58,498 nt of DNA from Enterococcus sp. BWB1-3 (lineage in GTDB: Bacteria; Bacillota; Bacilli; Lactobacillales; Enterococcaceae). The notes beneath the pieces were generated by a model. That model was not told where the DNA came from. It was given only the letters and a program-made list of their open reading frames with translations, and did no database searches. The translations under genes and the position numbers were made by a program. Numbering within the stretch: the stretch's first letter is position 1; each line of letters opens with the position of its first letter. Shown in pieces: positions 43,878 through 53,383 of this stretch. Location: positions 1 to 58,498 of the forward strand of contig NZ_JADOEP010000025.1 of assembly GCF_016745275.1 (NCBI RefSeq), in the 5' to 3' direction.

Positions 43878-44405
43878 TTATTTATTTTTCCAAATCCATT
43901 TCAATGCTTCCTTTTCGAATTTCTTCACAAACTCATCCTTATAAGCCATGTATCCATCAATATCTGTCGGATTTTGATTGGCTGCCTCCATTTTTATTGC
44001 ACCATATTCTGAAGCAACTTTCGGATGTGTACGTAAATAATCTCTAAACGCAACATGTCGTCCTATTTCTTTCAGATTATCATATTGATAAGCATGTACT
44101 TGATGGGTACGCTCATCTCCGCCATTTTGAAAGTACCTTCTTCCCGGCAACCCATACTCTCCCCAGCATTCATAGCCAAGCTCCGCCATATTATTAATGT
44201 ATTGATCCAGCTGATTTATATCATCAACAATTAATGAGATATCAATGACTGGTTTTGCTGCTAAATTAGGAACAGAAGTACTTCCAATATGAATGATGTT
44301 TATAATCAAAGCTGCAGGAAGAACCTCTGTAATCTTTTTCTTCTCCTCTAAAAATTGACTTGGCCAAAACGGATTATATGGAACGACTTCAATTTTTCTT
44401 ACCAA
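43878..44405 (-). CDS. GrpB/UPF0157 family protein (nucleotidyltransferase fold)
   Basis: About 175 residues with VPYNPFWPSQFLEEK, HIGSTSVPNLAAKPVIDI (the GSTxxP...D motif of GrpB proteins) and RTHQVHAYQ. The frame opens further upstream, but the TTG at 44405 has AGAGGTGG in front, and the extra part would lie in a terminator. Enzymatic role in the family is unproven for this protein. Confidence 0.82.
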   Translation of the reverse strand: MVRKIEVVPYNPFWPSQFLEEKKKITEVLPAALIINIIHIGSTSVPNLAAKPVIDISLIVDDINQLDQYINNMAELGYECWGEYGLPGRRYFQNGGDERTHQVHAYQYDNLKEIGRHVAFRDYLRTHPKVASEYGAIKMEAANQNPTDIDGYMAYKDEFVKKFEKEALKWIWKNK

Positions 44406-44423
44406 TTTATTTCCACCTCTTTT

Positions 44424-44467
44424 AAAAAAACACCAACAACTCTTTGATTTCAAAAAAGAAGTTGTTG
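44424..44467 (-). terminator. Terminator after argS and its coupled small ORF
   Basis: CAACAACTTCTTT pairs with AAAGAGTTGTTG on the minus strand and TTTTTTT follows a few bases later. It lies 75 bases after the small ORF. Confidence 0.75.
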
Positions 44468-44541
44468 ATGTATGACTTATTTGTTTTCAGATAGTTGGAA
44501 CGTTGTTCTAGCCAACTCCTCTTTCAAAATTACTTCCAGCT

Positions 44542-44742
44542 TTAGATATCCATTAACTTTTTCATTAAATTAAAAACTCTGATATTTTCTGATTCGCAGC
44601 AGCCTTCATACAACGCGGCTTCCAGTAATTCTTTCATAACAGTTTCATACTCTTCATTTGTTTCCGTTCCAGCACCATAGATTAAACGAAAAGATTTAGT
44701 CTCTGTCTGGAATCCCCATAAAACAATCCTGTTACATTTCAT
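44542..44742 (-). CDS. Small protein overlapping the argS end (66 aa)
   Basis: The ATG sits in the argS terminal codons (GATGAAATGTAA), so the genes overlap by 11 bases and may be translationally coupled. [20 protein letters not shown] starts a mixed polar protein with [17 protein letters not shown], a predicted amphipathic helix. No family is recognised. The frame opens further upstream inside argS, but that part is a shadow. Confidence 0.5.
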   Translation of the reverse strand: MKCNRIVLWGFQTETKSFRLIYGAGTETNEEYETVMKELLEAALYEGCCESENIRVFNLMKKLMDI

Positions 44743-46423
44743 CCGGGGCATGAAGTCCCAGCAAACGCAAGTCCTCTTTAAGTAATACAGCCATTGCTGA
44801 AACAAGAGCAAGACGAGCTTCTTTTTGTTCATCCTCAGCCAAGATTTTTACATGAGCATAGTATTTATTAAAAGCTTGAGCCAGCTGAATAGCATGCTTG
44901 GCAATCACAGAAGGTTCATATTTTTCAGCAGCCTGCAAAACAGTTTCCGGGAATTTTTGCAATAATTTAATTACTTCCCAACTGTCTTTGTCATTCAAAC
45001 TATAGTCATCAGACCCATTCGCTTTAAAGTCCGCTTTTCTCAAAATACTCATGGCTCTTGCATGTGTATATTGAACATACGGTCCTGTTTCACCCTCGAA
45101 TCGAACCACTTCATCTAAGACAAAATCAAAATTATTCAGGCGGTCATTTTTCAGATCATGGAAAATAACAGCCCCAATTCCGACTTGTTCTGCTACTTCC
45201 CGTCGATTTTTCAAACTAGGATTTTTCTCAAGTATTTGCTGTTCCGCAGATTCCACTGCTTCATTCAGTACTTCTTCCAAGAGAACAATTTTTCCTTTAC
45301 GGGTTGAAAGCTTCTTACCGCCTTGAGTAATTAACCCGAAGGGGACATGATGCATATCATCAGACCAGTCAAAGCCCATTTCCTTTAATACTGCTTTAAG
45401 CTGTCTGAAATGATTAGACTGTTCGTTTCCTACAACATAGACTGATTGCGCAAAATTGTATGTCCGTTTTCTATAAACGGCAGCCGCCAAATCTCTGGTA
45501 ATATAAAGTGTTGCCCCATCTGATTTACGAATTAAAGCAGGATTTAAGTTATAAGCTGTTAAATCAACAATGTCTGCACCCTTGTCTTCTTTTAACAAGT
45601 GCTTTTCTTCCAATAATGTAACGATCTCATCCATTTTGTCATTGAAAAATGCTTCTCCATTGAAAGAGTCAAAAGAAACTTCCAGCATATCATAGATTTT
45701 ATTGAATTCCTTTAATGATTCATCTCTGAACCATTGCCACAGCTGAATAGCTCCTTCATCTCCATCTTCAAGCTTTTTAAACCATGCTCTTGCTTCTTCT
45801 TCCAATTCTGGTTCTGTTTCTGCTGCCTCATGAAAATGAACGTATAAACGCAGAAGCTCATTAATTGGTTCCTCTTTCACAGCTTCTTCTGAACCCCATT
45901 TTTTATATGCAACAATCAATTTTCCGAATTGTGTTCCCCAGTCGCCCAGATGATTAATCTTGACAGGCTTATAGCCGATTTTTTCGAGAATATTTGCAAT
46001 TGCATTTCCAATTACTGTAGACCGAAGATGCCCCATCGAAATAGGCTTGGCAATATTTGGAGAAGACATATCGATTGTAATATTTCCGTTATTTCCAATT
46101 GAAGCCTCACCAAAGTCAGCCCCTTTTTCAATAACTTCTTTGATTACTGATCCACTGACTACTTTTTTATTCATGAAAAAATTTAGATATGGACCAACCA
46201 CTTCAATTTTTTCGAATGAAGCTGGATCTATTTTTTCTGCCAGCTCTGCTGCAATCTGCTGAGGTGCTTTTCTGAAAACCTTCGCCAGTGAAAAAGCCGG
46301 AAAGGCAACATCTCCATGATCTGATGTTTTGGGATTTTCCAGCAGACTTAAGACCTGCTCAAAACTCAATTCTTCTTTTACAGCAGTGAAGATCGCTTCT
46401 GCTACAATTTGCTTATTGTTCAT
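44732..46423 (-). CDS. argS: Arginyl-tRNA synthetase
   Basis: Class I synthetase, 563 residues. [20 protein letters not shown] holds the HIGH-type motif, [12 protein letters not shown] is the ArgRS hallmark, and [10 protein letters not shown] takes the place of KMSKS. The N-terminal Add-1 domain and the C-terminal anticodon-binding domain ([11 protein letters not shown]) are complete. Controlled by a T-box leader. Confidence 0.97.
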   Translation of the reverse strand: MNNKQIVAEAIFTAVKEELSFEQVLSLLENPKTSDHGDVAFPAFSLAKVFRKAPQQIAAELAEKIDPASFEKIEVVGPYLNFFMNKKVVSGSVIKEVIEKGADFGEASIGNNGNITIDMSSPNIAKPISMGHLRSTVIGNAIANILEKIGYKPVKINHLGDWGTQFGKLIVAYKKWGSEEAVKEEPINELLRLYVHFHEAAETEPELEEEARAWFKKLEDGDEGAIQLWQWFRDESLKEFNKIYDMLEVSFDSFNGEAFFNDKMDEIVTLLEEKHLLKEDKGADIVDLTAYNLNPALIRKSDGATLYITRDLAAAVYRKRTYNFAQSVYVVGNEQSNHFRQLKAVLKEMGFDWSDDMHHVPFGLITQGGKKLSTRKGKIVLLEEVLNEAVESAEQQILEKNPSLKNRREVAEQVGIGAVIFHDLKNDRLNNFDFVLDEVVRFEGETGPYVQYTHARAMSILRKADFKANGSDDYSLNDKDSWEVIKLLQKFPETVLQAAEKYEPSVIAKHAIQLAQAFNKYYAHVKILAEDEQKEARLALVSAMAVLLKEDLRLLGLHAPDEM

Positions 46424-46439
46424 TTATTTCCCTCCTAAA

Positions 46440-46690
46440 TATAAATAAAAAACGCCTCTAATAAATCCATTAAAGGATTATTAGAGACGAGAAATTCCCG
46501 CGGTACCACTCTGATTGTCTGTCTATAAACAGACCTGCTTTGACAGATAACGGCTGTCAGCCGACTGTTTTTATTCAGTAACTACAAAGTGCGCTTCCCA
46601 ATTTCCTCCATTCCCGGCTTACACCTTCCCGGGATCGCTGATCTGAATGCCGAAACTAGTACTCTCTTTGACTGTAAATTTTCTATTCAA
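46440..46690 (-). promoter_or_regulatory. T-box riboswitch of argS (arginine-specific)
   Basis: On the minus strand the T-box AGAGTGGTACCGCGGG is followed by the terminator TCTCTAATAATCC / GGATTTATTAGAG-GCGTTTTTT. Upstream lies the stem I region (AGAGAGTACTAGT, AAGGTGTAAGCCGGG). GGGAAGCGCACTTT contains CGC (Arg) where the specifier loop is expected. An extended -10 TTGCTATACT lies just upstream at about 46695-46706. Uncharged tRNA-Arg would prevent termination. Confidence 0.92.
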
Positions 46691-46727
46691 TTCATTGCAA
46701 AGTATAGCAAAAAATTTGCTCCTTGGC

Positions 46728-47060
46728 TAGAGGCTGTCTGAAAACTATTGAGGAAAACGGGTTGTCAACGCTTTTCCAACCAGACGCGTTTGTATCGAGA
46801 ATCGAACACGATCCTCGAAGCATGGAGGGGCTTTGCTCCTACGCTTCTTCGAATGCTCGAATCATACAAAGACTGGAACACCGTGTATTCGGTTTTAGGG
46901 ATCTCAGACATACTTTTGTCACAGTCCCATATATATTGGCGTGTGTCTTATGACTTTTTACATAACTTGCTCCTGCGCTTCTTCCGATGCTCGTCGCATG
47001 AAGGGCTTTGCTCCTGCGATTACTCGTCGCATGAAGAGATTTGCTCCTGTGCTTCTTCTG
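46728..47060. repeat. Dispersed repeat copy C between argS and tsaD
   Basis: It starts with the family end GGCTGTCTGAAAACT, then ACGATCCTCGAAGCATGGAG and GGTTTTAGGGATCTCAGA as in copy B, and several degraded CTTCTTCGAATGCTCG / ACTCGTCGCATGAAG units as in A. It abuts the argS promoter on one side and the tsaD stop on the other, with no separate tsaD terminator. No gene. Confidence 0.7.
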
Positions 47061-47063
47061 CTG

Positions 47064-48089
47064 CTAAAAACTGAGGCCCGGCACTGCATTTAAATGATAA
47101 TCTGCAAACTTGCCTTTTTTCTGTTCAATAAACGCTGCGGCTCCAATCATTGCCGCATTATCTCCACAAAGCTTTAATGGCGGGATGATCAGCTGAACAT
47201 TTGGAAGCTGATCTGCTGTTTCCTGTTCCAATACTGTCCTCAAGCCCTGATTTGCGGCAACTCCTCCTGCCACAATCAGCTGCTTTACCTGATACTCCTG
47301 ACAGGCTCGTATTGTCTTGGAAACTAAAACTTCAATTACGCTGGCCTGAAAACTAGCAGCTAGATCTTCTTTATTCAACACTTCTTCACGTTGTTCTGCA
47401 TTATGAACGGTATTGATAAAAGCACTCTTTAGTCCGCTGAAGCTGAAATCATAATTAGATTCTTTCATCATTGCTCTTGGAAAATGAAAAGTATCTGACC
47501 CTTGATGGGCCAATATATCAATTTCTCTTCCACTTGGATAGGCAAGACCAAGTACTCGTCCAACTTTGTCATAGGCTTCCCCGGCAGCATCATCTCGTGT
47601 TTCACCGATAATTTCGTACTCGCCATCTTCTTTCATATAGACAAGCTCCGTATGTCCGCCGCTGACCAGCAAAGCCATTAACGGAAATTCCAAAGGCTGT
47701 ACCAGTTTTGCAGCATATATATGACCTGCCATATGGTTGACAGGAACCAGCGGCAAGTCATGAGCCCAAGCAAAGGCCTTGGCTGCCGACACGCCAATCA
47801 GCAAAGCACCAACTAATCCCGGACCATAAGTAACAGCAACCGCAGAAAGTTCATCCGGCGAAACGGCTGCTTCTGTCAACGCTTCATCTATGCAAATAGT
47901 AATTTGTTCTACATGATGACGGCTGGCCACTTCAGGAACAACACCGCCAAATCTCTGATGGCTTTTAATTTGAGAAGCAATAACATTGGAAAGAATTTCA
48001 CCGCCGTTTTTTATGACAGAAACACTCGTTTCATCACAGCTGCTTTCGATAGCCAAAAGCAAATTGTTTTCTTTTTCAGAAACAGTCAT
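47064..48089 (-). CDS. tsaD: tRNA N6-adenosine threonylcarbamoyltransferase TsaD
   Basis: Kae1/Gcp protein of 341 residues. [12 protein letters not shown] opens the ASKHA fold and the iron ligands are in [10 protein letters not shown] (HxxxH). SGGHTELV and the C-terminal [11 protein letters not shown] are intact. It attaches threonylcarbamoyl to A37 of ANN-reading tRNAs, with TsaB from the same operon. The gene ends against repeat copy C without loss of its C terminus. Confidence 0.97.
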   Translation of the reverse strand: MTVSEKENNLLLAIESSCDETSVSVIKNGGEILSNVIASQIKSHQRFGGVVPEVASRHHVEQITICIDEALTEAAVSPDELSAVAVTYGPGLVGALLIGVSAAKAFAWAHDLPLVPVNHMAGHIYAAKLVQPLEFPLMALLVSGGHTELVYMKEDGEYEIIGETRDDAAGEAYDKVGRVLGLAYPSGREIDILAHQGSDTFHFPRAMMKESNYDFSFSGLKSAFINTVHNAEQREEVLNKEDLAASFQASVIEVLVSKTIRACQEYQVKQLIVAGGVAANQGLRTVLEQETADQLPNVQLIIPPLKLCGDNAAMIGAAAFIEQKKGKFADYHLNAVPGLSF

Positions 48090-48554
48090 TTAATTCAACT
48101 CCTCCATTCTCATTTCCATCACCATTCCATCTTCAGTTGGCTGATGATAATAATTTTTTCGTTTGCCAATCTGCCGGAAGCCAAGTGATTTATAGAGTTT
48201 TTTTGCAGGCTCATTCGATTCTCTGACCTCCAGAAAGACTGTTTTCACACCACTTTCTTTCATACATTGAATGACACTCTTTAACATCCTTTTGCCAACA
48301 CCGCTGCTTTGTCTGGATTTTTCAACCACCACATGTGTGATATCCGCTTCATCAAACGTCTGATAATAGCTCACAAAACCTAACCAAACCTCATTTGCAG
48401 TATAAATCAGGTAATGACTGTTGGGTTGAGAAATGTCTTCTTTAAATTGATCCTTTGTCCAGGGAGAGCCATGGAAGTAACTGTTTTCACTTAAAAGCCA
48501 CAGCTTTTCTTCTGATTGAGAGACACTTGGCAATTCTTTTAATTCACTCATCAT
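48090..48554 (-). CDS. rimI: Ribosomal-protein-alanine acetyltransferase RimI-like
   Basis: GNAT fold of 154 residues. The acetyl-CoA loop is SRQSSGVGKRMLKSVIQ, and VFLEVRESNEPAKKLYKSLG followed by FRQIGKRKNYY is the RimI-type C-terminal block. It ends exactly before the tsaD start. The usual substrate is the N-terminal alanine of ribosomal protein bS18. Confidence 0.88.
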   Translation of the reverse strand: MMSELKELPSVSQSEEKLWLLSENSYFHGSPWTKDQFKEDISQPNSHYLIYTANEVWLGFVSYYQTFDEADITHVVVEKSRQSSGVGKRMLKSVIQCMKESGVKTVFLEVRESNEPAKKLYKSLGFRQIGKRKNYYHQPTEDGMVMEMRMEELN

Positions 48555-48563
48555 TTACACATC

Positions 48564-49109
48564 TCACAAGTCCATTTTCATTTCCAGTGCATGCTCACCA
48601 TCATCATAATAGCCCTCAGTGATTTTATTGGATGAAAATCCCAACTTACGATAGATTCCCTGAGCATGTTTATTGCTCAGCCTCACTTCCAATGACATAT
48701 TTGTACATTGATGATTTTTAGAGAAGGCTATCGCTTCTTTTAATAAGTATACAGCAATCCCTTTTCCCTGTTCTTTTTTTGCCACTGCAACATTTGTAAT
48801 GTGTCCATCCGCTTCAATGACCCTACAGCCGATGAATCCGACAGTTTTCCCCTCTTTTTGAACAAGGATATATAAATGCGGATTTTTTGAATGCAGTTCA
48901 TTCAAAAACGCAGAGCGTGTCCAGGGAACCTCTCCTTCATAGACTTCTCGTTCAATCATCAGAAGATCCTTGATATCATCCTGCGTAATTTCTCTTACAA
49001 AGTATTCATTGTTTCCAATCGCAATAACAGCACTTTCATACTCTTTCGGCAGTTCCTTTTTTCCAAATAATTTTTCTATAAAATTAAATTTTTTCAACAT
49101 AGTTCTCAT
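48564..49109 (-). CDS. Second GNAT acetyltransferase (RimI-like)
   Basis: 181 residues. A 35-residue N-terminal extension precedes a GNAT domain with ITNVAVAKKEQGKGIAVYLL and SLEVRLSNKHAQGIYRKLGF. It overlaps the tsaB end by 26 bases and lies 9 bases before rimI. Paired RimI-like genes between tsaB and tsaD occur in enterococci; which of the two modifies bS18 cannot be told here. Confidence 0.85.
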   Translation of the reverse strand: MRTMLKKFNFIEKLFGKKELPKEYESAVIAIGNNEYFVREITQDDIKDLLMIEREVYEGEVPWTRSAFLNELHSKNPHLYILVQKEGKTVGFIGCRVIEADGHITNVAVAKKEQGKGIAVYLLKEAIAFSKNHQCTNMSLEVRLSNKHAQGIYRKLGFSSNKITEGYYDDGEHALEMKMDL

Positions 49110-49809
49110 CTCCCGGAAAATGATCTTTCAACCAGTTTTCTTCAGCTTCCACCCGTTTAAGATATTCGGGCAGAAAGTGATGAACTTCTTTTACTGGTTC
49201 TTTACCAGCCCCTAATTGAGCCAAAACAGCTCCAGAAGGAATCTGCCACTGAGGATGCTTATTTATTTCAGCATTGTCCAACTTCTCTTCAATAGTTATT
49301 CGAAATTTCTCAACATCTTCCCCAACAAAATAGATGGATGGAAAATCTTTTAATTTTTCAAGCCATTGATTCATTGAGATATGCTGATCAGGGATCACTG
49401 TTTCCCAATTTTCATTTACTTTGTCATATTGATAAGCACCACTGTAGACATTGTTTCTCCGCGCATCGAATAGAGGAACAATCAGACTATCCATGTTCAG
49501 GCAGTTAGCTGCTAAAGTCAACAAACTGGAAATCCCCACCAAATCAATCGATAAAGAATAAGCCAGAGTTTTGGCTGTGGTTACTCCAATTCTCAAGCCT
49601 GTGTATGAGCCGGGTCCCTGAGCTACCACAATTCGATCCAGATCCTTTGGCTTCAGTTGACTATCCTCCATCACTTTCGATATTGCCGGCATTAATGTTG
49701 TACTGTGATTTTTCTGTACAGTGCTGGTATATGCACCTAGTATTCGGTTGTTTTCACATACAGCTACACTTAATGTTTGATTTGATGTATCAATTGCTAA
49801 AATGCGCAC
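49084..49809 (-). CDS. tsaB: tRNA threonylcarbamoyladenosine biosynthesis protein TsaB
   Basis: About 241 residues from a GTG start with AAGGCGG upstream; the frame opens earlier, but without a ribosome site. ILAIDTSNQTLSVAV is the family start and VAQGPGSYTGLRIGV the conserved block. It is an ASKHA protein without the metal site and partners TsaD. It heads the tsaB-GNAT-rimI-tsaD operon. Confidence 0.94.
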   Translation of the reverse strand: MRILAIDTSNQTLSVAVCENNRILGAYTSTVQKNHSTTLMPAISKVMEDSQLKPKDLDRIVVAQGPGSYTGLRIGVTTAKTLAYSLSIDLVGISSLLTLAANCLNMDSLIVPLFDARRNNVYSGAYQYDKVNENWETVIPDQHISMNQWLEKLKDFPSIYFVGEDVEKFRITIEEKLDNAEINKHPQWQIPSGAVLAQLGAGKEPVKEVHHFLPEYLKRVEAEENWLKDHFPGDENYVEKI

Positions 49810-49985
49810 AAAAAATCCGCCTTTCCCTCTTGTTGTCGATTTATTGTAGCATATTTTTGATTGAAGGTAAAAAAACAAAAAACATCTTTTTTAAAGGTTG
49901 AACTGGTTACAAAATATGCCCTGATTTATCTGCTTATTTTTATTTATAAGTTAAGTATTCTTCATGTCTTTCCATTCAACAGCTA

Positions 49986-49994
49986 TGGTATAAT
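49986..49994 (+). promoter_or_regulatory. Extended -10 promoter of the ydj operon
   Basis: TGGTATAAT precedes AAAACG, 33 bases before the ydjI start; the -35 is weak. A promoter that relies on an extended -10 could need an activator, but none is identified. Confidence 0.55.
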
Positions 49995-50027
49995 AAAACG
50001 AAAAGTCTTTTTCAAGGAGGAATAATA

Positions 50028-51272
50028 ATGGGAATTATTAAAGCAGCAATTGATTCAGTTACTGGTGGCTTGGCAGATCAGTGGGTTGAAATTATTGAAC
50101 CAAGTGATATGTCAGATACTACCGTCATGACTAAAGGTATTTTTGCCAGAAAAAATGATCGTCGGGGATCAAATACTAAAGGAACAAGTGACGTAATCAC
50201 AGACAATTCTGTTGTCCACGTATATCCTAATATGATGATGATCCTTGTAGATGGCGGAAAAGTCATCGACTATACAGCAGAAGAAGGCTATTATATCGTT
50301 AAAAATGATTCTGCCCCTTCTCTATTTAACGGAAGTCTGAAAGAAGCTGTTAAGGAAACCTTCAGCCGGGTAAAATTTGGCGGAACAACTCCTCAAAAAC
50401 AACAAGTTTATTATATCAATTTACAGGAAATCAAAGGAATCAAATTCGGTACTTCTTCACCAATTAACTATTTTGATAACTTTTATAACGCAGAGCTGTT
50501 TTTAAGAGCTCATGGAACCTATTCAATTAAGATTACTGATCCTCTGCTGTTCTTCACCAATGCGATTCCAAGAAACAAAGACCGGGTTGAAATCAGCGAT
50601 ATCAATGAACAGTATTTGGCAGAATTTTTAACAGCTCTTCAATCAGCTATCAATAAAATGTCAGCTGACGGTGAAAGAATTTCCTATGTCCCTTCAAAAA
50701 GTATGGAGCTGAGCAGCTATTTATCCAATATTTTGGATGATAACTGGCGTGCTTTGAGAGGAATGGAAATTGTTTCGGCGGCAGTCTCCAGTATCTCCTA
50801 TACAGATGACTCTACAAAACTGATTAACATGAGAAATCAGGGAGCAATGCTAGGTGATGCTAGTGTACGTGAAGGATATGTTCAAGGCTCTATAGCTCGT
50901 GGAATAGAGGAAGCCGGGAAAAACCCTGGTGGTTCAATGTCCGGGTTTATGGGAGTCGGCATGGGGATGAATACTACCGGAAACTATTTCAGTCAGGCCT
51001 CTCAAACAAATCAGCAGCAGATGCAACAACAGCAAGCTGCCCAACAAAATCAGGCAGCTGAAAATAGCACCGGCGTCAGCTGGGTCTGCCCTCAGTGTGG
51101 TACTGAGAACACCGGAAAATTCTGTTCTAACTGCGGGACACCTAAACCGACAGATGAAAAACCAAAATTAGAAATGAAATGCAGCGAATGTGGGGAAATT
51201 GTTGATTTAGCAGGCGGGATTCCTAAATTCTGCCCTAATTGCGGCAAACCTTTCCAAGGTGTCCCTATTTAA
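50028..51272 (+). CDS. ydjI: SPFH-domain protein YdjI-like with two zinc ribbons
   Basis: 414 residues. The SPFH/virion-core-like domain fills about 20-290 (MGIIKAAIDSVTGGLADQWV at the start). A Gln-rich linker (about 325-345) precedes two zinc ribbons: CPQCG/CSNCG and CSECG/CPNCG. The B. subtilis homologue works with YdjG and YdjH to place PspA at damaged membranes. Here ydjG and ydjH follow directly, but no pspA is adjacent. AAGGAGG lies 7 bases before the ATG. Confidence 0.88.
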   Translation: MGIIKAAIDSVTGGLADQWVEIIEPSDMSDTTVMTKGIFARKNDRRGSNTKGTSDVITDNSVVHVYPNMMMILVDGGKVIDYTAEEGYYIVKNDSAPSLFNGSLKEAVKETFSRVKFGGTTPQKQQVYYINLQEIKGIKFGTSSPINYFDNFYNAELFLRAHGTYSIKITDPLLFFTNAIPRNKDRVEISDINEQYLAEFLTALQSAINKMSADGERISYVPSKSMELSSYLSNILDDNWRALRGMEIVSAAVSSISYTDDSTKLINMRNQGAMLGDASVREGYVQGSIARGIEEAGKNPGGSMSGFMGVGMGMNTTGNYFSQASQTNQQQMQQQQAAQQNQAAENSTGVSWVCPQCGTENTGKFCSNCGTPKPTDEKPKLEMKCSECGEIVDLAGGIPKFCPNCGKPFQGVPI

Positions 51273-51356
51273 TTTGTGGATATGCAGCATACTTGAAAGA
51301 GGAGCAGTGAACATTTCCTGCTCTCTTTCTTATTAACGATAGAAAGGGAAATTGCA

Positions 51357-52478
51357 ATGGACTCTTTTACTCATAAATGCCCTAATTGCGGCGGTCCGCT
51401 GTTATTTGATCCGAAAGATCAAAAATTTCATTGTGAATATTGCTTAAATATTTATACAGAGGAAGAAGTTACTGCTTATGAGCGGGCACAGCGTGAGGCA
51501 AAGCTGGAAGAAAATACGAACAATTCAGCAAACGATACTACTCAACCAATCGAAACACCTGATTCTTCAGATAGTCAGACACAACAGGCTGAATCTGAAA
51601 ATATGGAACTTTTTATTTGTAACAGCTGTGGTGCTGAAATCGTTACTGATGCAACCACAGCAGCAACATACTGTTATTACTGTCATAATCCAGTCGTTCT
51701 TTCCGGCAGACTCAGCGGAAAATTTTTACCTGACAAAGTGCTGCCTTTTTCCATTGAAAAAGAAGAAGCTGTTGAACAATTTTTAGCTTGGACTAAAAAG
51801 AAGTGGTTTATTCCTAAAGATTTTTTCAACAAACAGCAGATTGAAAAATTGACTGGAGTCTATTTTCCCTATTGGTCTGTTGATTCTGAGATTAGCGGAG
51901 AAATGGATGCAGCTGGAACAGCGATTCGAATTTGGCGGGTTGGAGATATTGAATTTACTGAAACAAAGCAATTTGCAGTAGGAAGAAAAGGAAAATTGAA
52001 CTTTCGGGAACTGCTGAAAAATGCTTTATCTAAAAATACTCAGCAAAAAATGATGGAGGGGGTTCAGCCCTTCCCGATCAATCAAGCTGTTGATTTTAAA
52101 AGCCAATATCTGGCAGGGTTTCAAGCCGAGAAAAGGGATATTGAATATGAAGCAATCAAAGATCAGGTAAACAAGGAACTGAAGGGTTATTCGGAATCTT
52201 TGCTAAAAGATTCCGCAGCAGGTTATACAACGCTCTCAAATGTCCGAACATCCATTTCTGTTGATAGGCAAAAATCCAATTATGTCTTACTTCCGATGTG
52301 GCTGGTCACGTATCGTAATCAATCCGGCGGTGATCAGGTTTATTACTACGCAATGAACGGTCGAACAGGTAAAGTGAACGGTGTACTGCCAATCAGCGGC
52401 AAACGATTAGGCTTGTTCAGTTTGGGTATGTTTGCAGTTCTTCTGATTCTCTTTTTGATTGGGGGCTACATGATATGA
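51357..52478 (+). CDS. ydjG: TFIIB-type zinc-ribbon membrane protein YdjG-like
   Basis: 373 residues. An N-terminal ribbon (CPNCGG at 9-14; CEYC at 31-34), a second ribbon (CNSCG; CYYC) near 88-115, and a central beta-rich domain (VYFPYWSVDSEISGEMDAAG) lead to one C-terminal membrane helix (about 350-371). Overlaps ydjH by 4 bases. It is likely a membrane-bound partner of YdjH and YdjI. Confidence 0.87.
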   Translation: MDSFTHKCPNCGGPLLFDPKDQKFHCEYCLNIYTEEEVTAYERAQREAKLEENTNNSANDTTQPIETPDSSDSQTQQAESENMELFICNSCGAEIVTDATTAATYCYYCHNPVVLSGRLSGKFLPDKVLPFSIEKEEAVEQFLAWTKKKWFIPKDFFNKQQIEKLTGVYFPYWSVDSEISGEMDAAGTAIRIWRVGDIEFTETKQFAVGRKGKLNFRELLKNALSKNTQQKMMEGVQPFPINQAVDFKSQYLAGFQAEKRDIEYEAIKDQVNKELKGYSESLLKDSAAGYTTLSNVRTSISVDRQKSNYVLLPMWLVTYRNQSGGDQVYYYAMNGRTGKVNGVLPISGKRLGLFSLGMFAVLLILFLIGGYMI

Positions 52479-53284
52479 GAAAGCACTTTATACTTTTTAT
52501 AGCGCTGATCGGCTCTTTGTTTCTGCTTCCTTCCTTTGCTCTAGCTGGAAATAATACCGTTGATGATCAGGCAGGATTGCTAACTGCTGAACAGATTCAA
52601 CAATTGAATAAAGCAGCGGAAGAAATCGAAACGAAAGCAAAAGCTTCAGTCTTTATAGTGACTAATACAACGAATACAGATGATTCTACCCGTTTTGCCG
52701 ACTTGTATATGATGGACAGAATTGGAAAAAACGAGAATGGGATCACCTTCTATATTGATATGAACAACCGGAAATTTATTATTTCCACTTCCGGCAACAT
52801 GATTGACTACATGACTGACAGCAGAATCGAAAACACCCTGGATGATATAGAGCCTTACATGATCGATGGGAACTACTTTCAGGCAGCACAAAGCTTCCTG
52901 AAAAATGTCAGCCGTTACGTTGATGCCGGAGTTCCTAAAGGGCACTACCGAATTGACAGTGAAACCGGGAAAATTACGTATTATAAAACATTGACTATAA
53001 CCGAAATTATTATTGCAGTTGCTGCAGCTCTGGTTATTACAGGAATTTTTGTCGGAATTGCTGTTTCGCGCTATCGCCTGAAATTTGATTCCTACAATTA
53101 TCCATATCGTGAGAAATCCGCTTTGCAGCTTACTAGTAAAGAAGATCGTCTCACAAATTCATTTGTTACACAGCGAAGAATTCCAAAAAGCAATGGCGGC
53201 TCCGGCGGCAGCAGTGGTGGTGGTGGAAGTACTACCCACTCGACCGGTGGAGGAACCTTCGGCGGCGGAGGCAGAAGCTTTTAA
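52475..53284 (+). CDS. ydjH: TPM-domain membrane protein YdjH-like
   Basis: 269 residues: signal sequence (1-24), extracellular TPM domain with VDDQAGLLTAEQIQQLN and NENGITFYIDMNNRKF (about 28-150), one membrane helix near 171-193, and a cytoplasmic tail ending in a glycine-rich stretch (GGGTFGGGGRSF). This matches YdjH-type proteins of the PspA-YdjGHI membrane-stress system. The order here is ydjI-ydjG-ydjH. Confidence 0.88.
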   Translation: MRKHFILFIALIGSLFLLPSFALAGNNTVDDQAGLLTAEQIQQLNKAAEEIETKAKASVFIVTNTTNTDDSTRFADLYMMDRIGKNENGITFYIDMNNRKFIISTSGNMIDYMTDSRIENTLDDIEPYMIDGNYFQAAQSFLKNVSRYVDAGVPKGHYRIDSETGKITYYKTLTITEIIIAVAAALVITGIFVGIAVSRYRLKFDSYNYPYREKSALQLTSKEDRLTNSFVTQRRIPKSNGGSGGSSGGGGSTTHSTGGGTFGGGGRSF

Positions 53285-53304
53285 AAAATAAAAGTAGTTG
53301 GCTA

Positions 53305-53360
53305 AAATAGAAAGAAAGGATTTCTCTATCAAGGACAAGAGAAATCCTTTCTTTCTATTT
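53305..53360. terminator. Bidirectional terminator between ydjH and sorE
   Basis: A perfect 23-bp inverted repeat (arms 53305-53327 and 53338-53360, core GAAAGAAAGGATTTCTCT) with a 10-base loop. It serves two converging operons. Confidence 0.85.
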
Positions 53361-53383
53361 GTACTTCTTAATTTGACTCTTCC

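Noticed and set aside
44743-44832. Upstream extension of the small ORF inside argS
   Set aside because: It is out-of-frame argS sequence; the ATG at 44742 is a sufficient coupled start.
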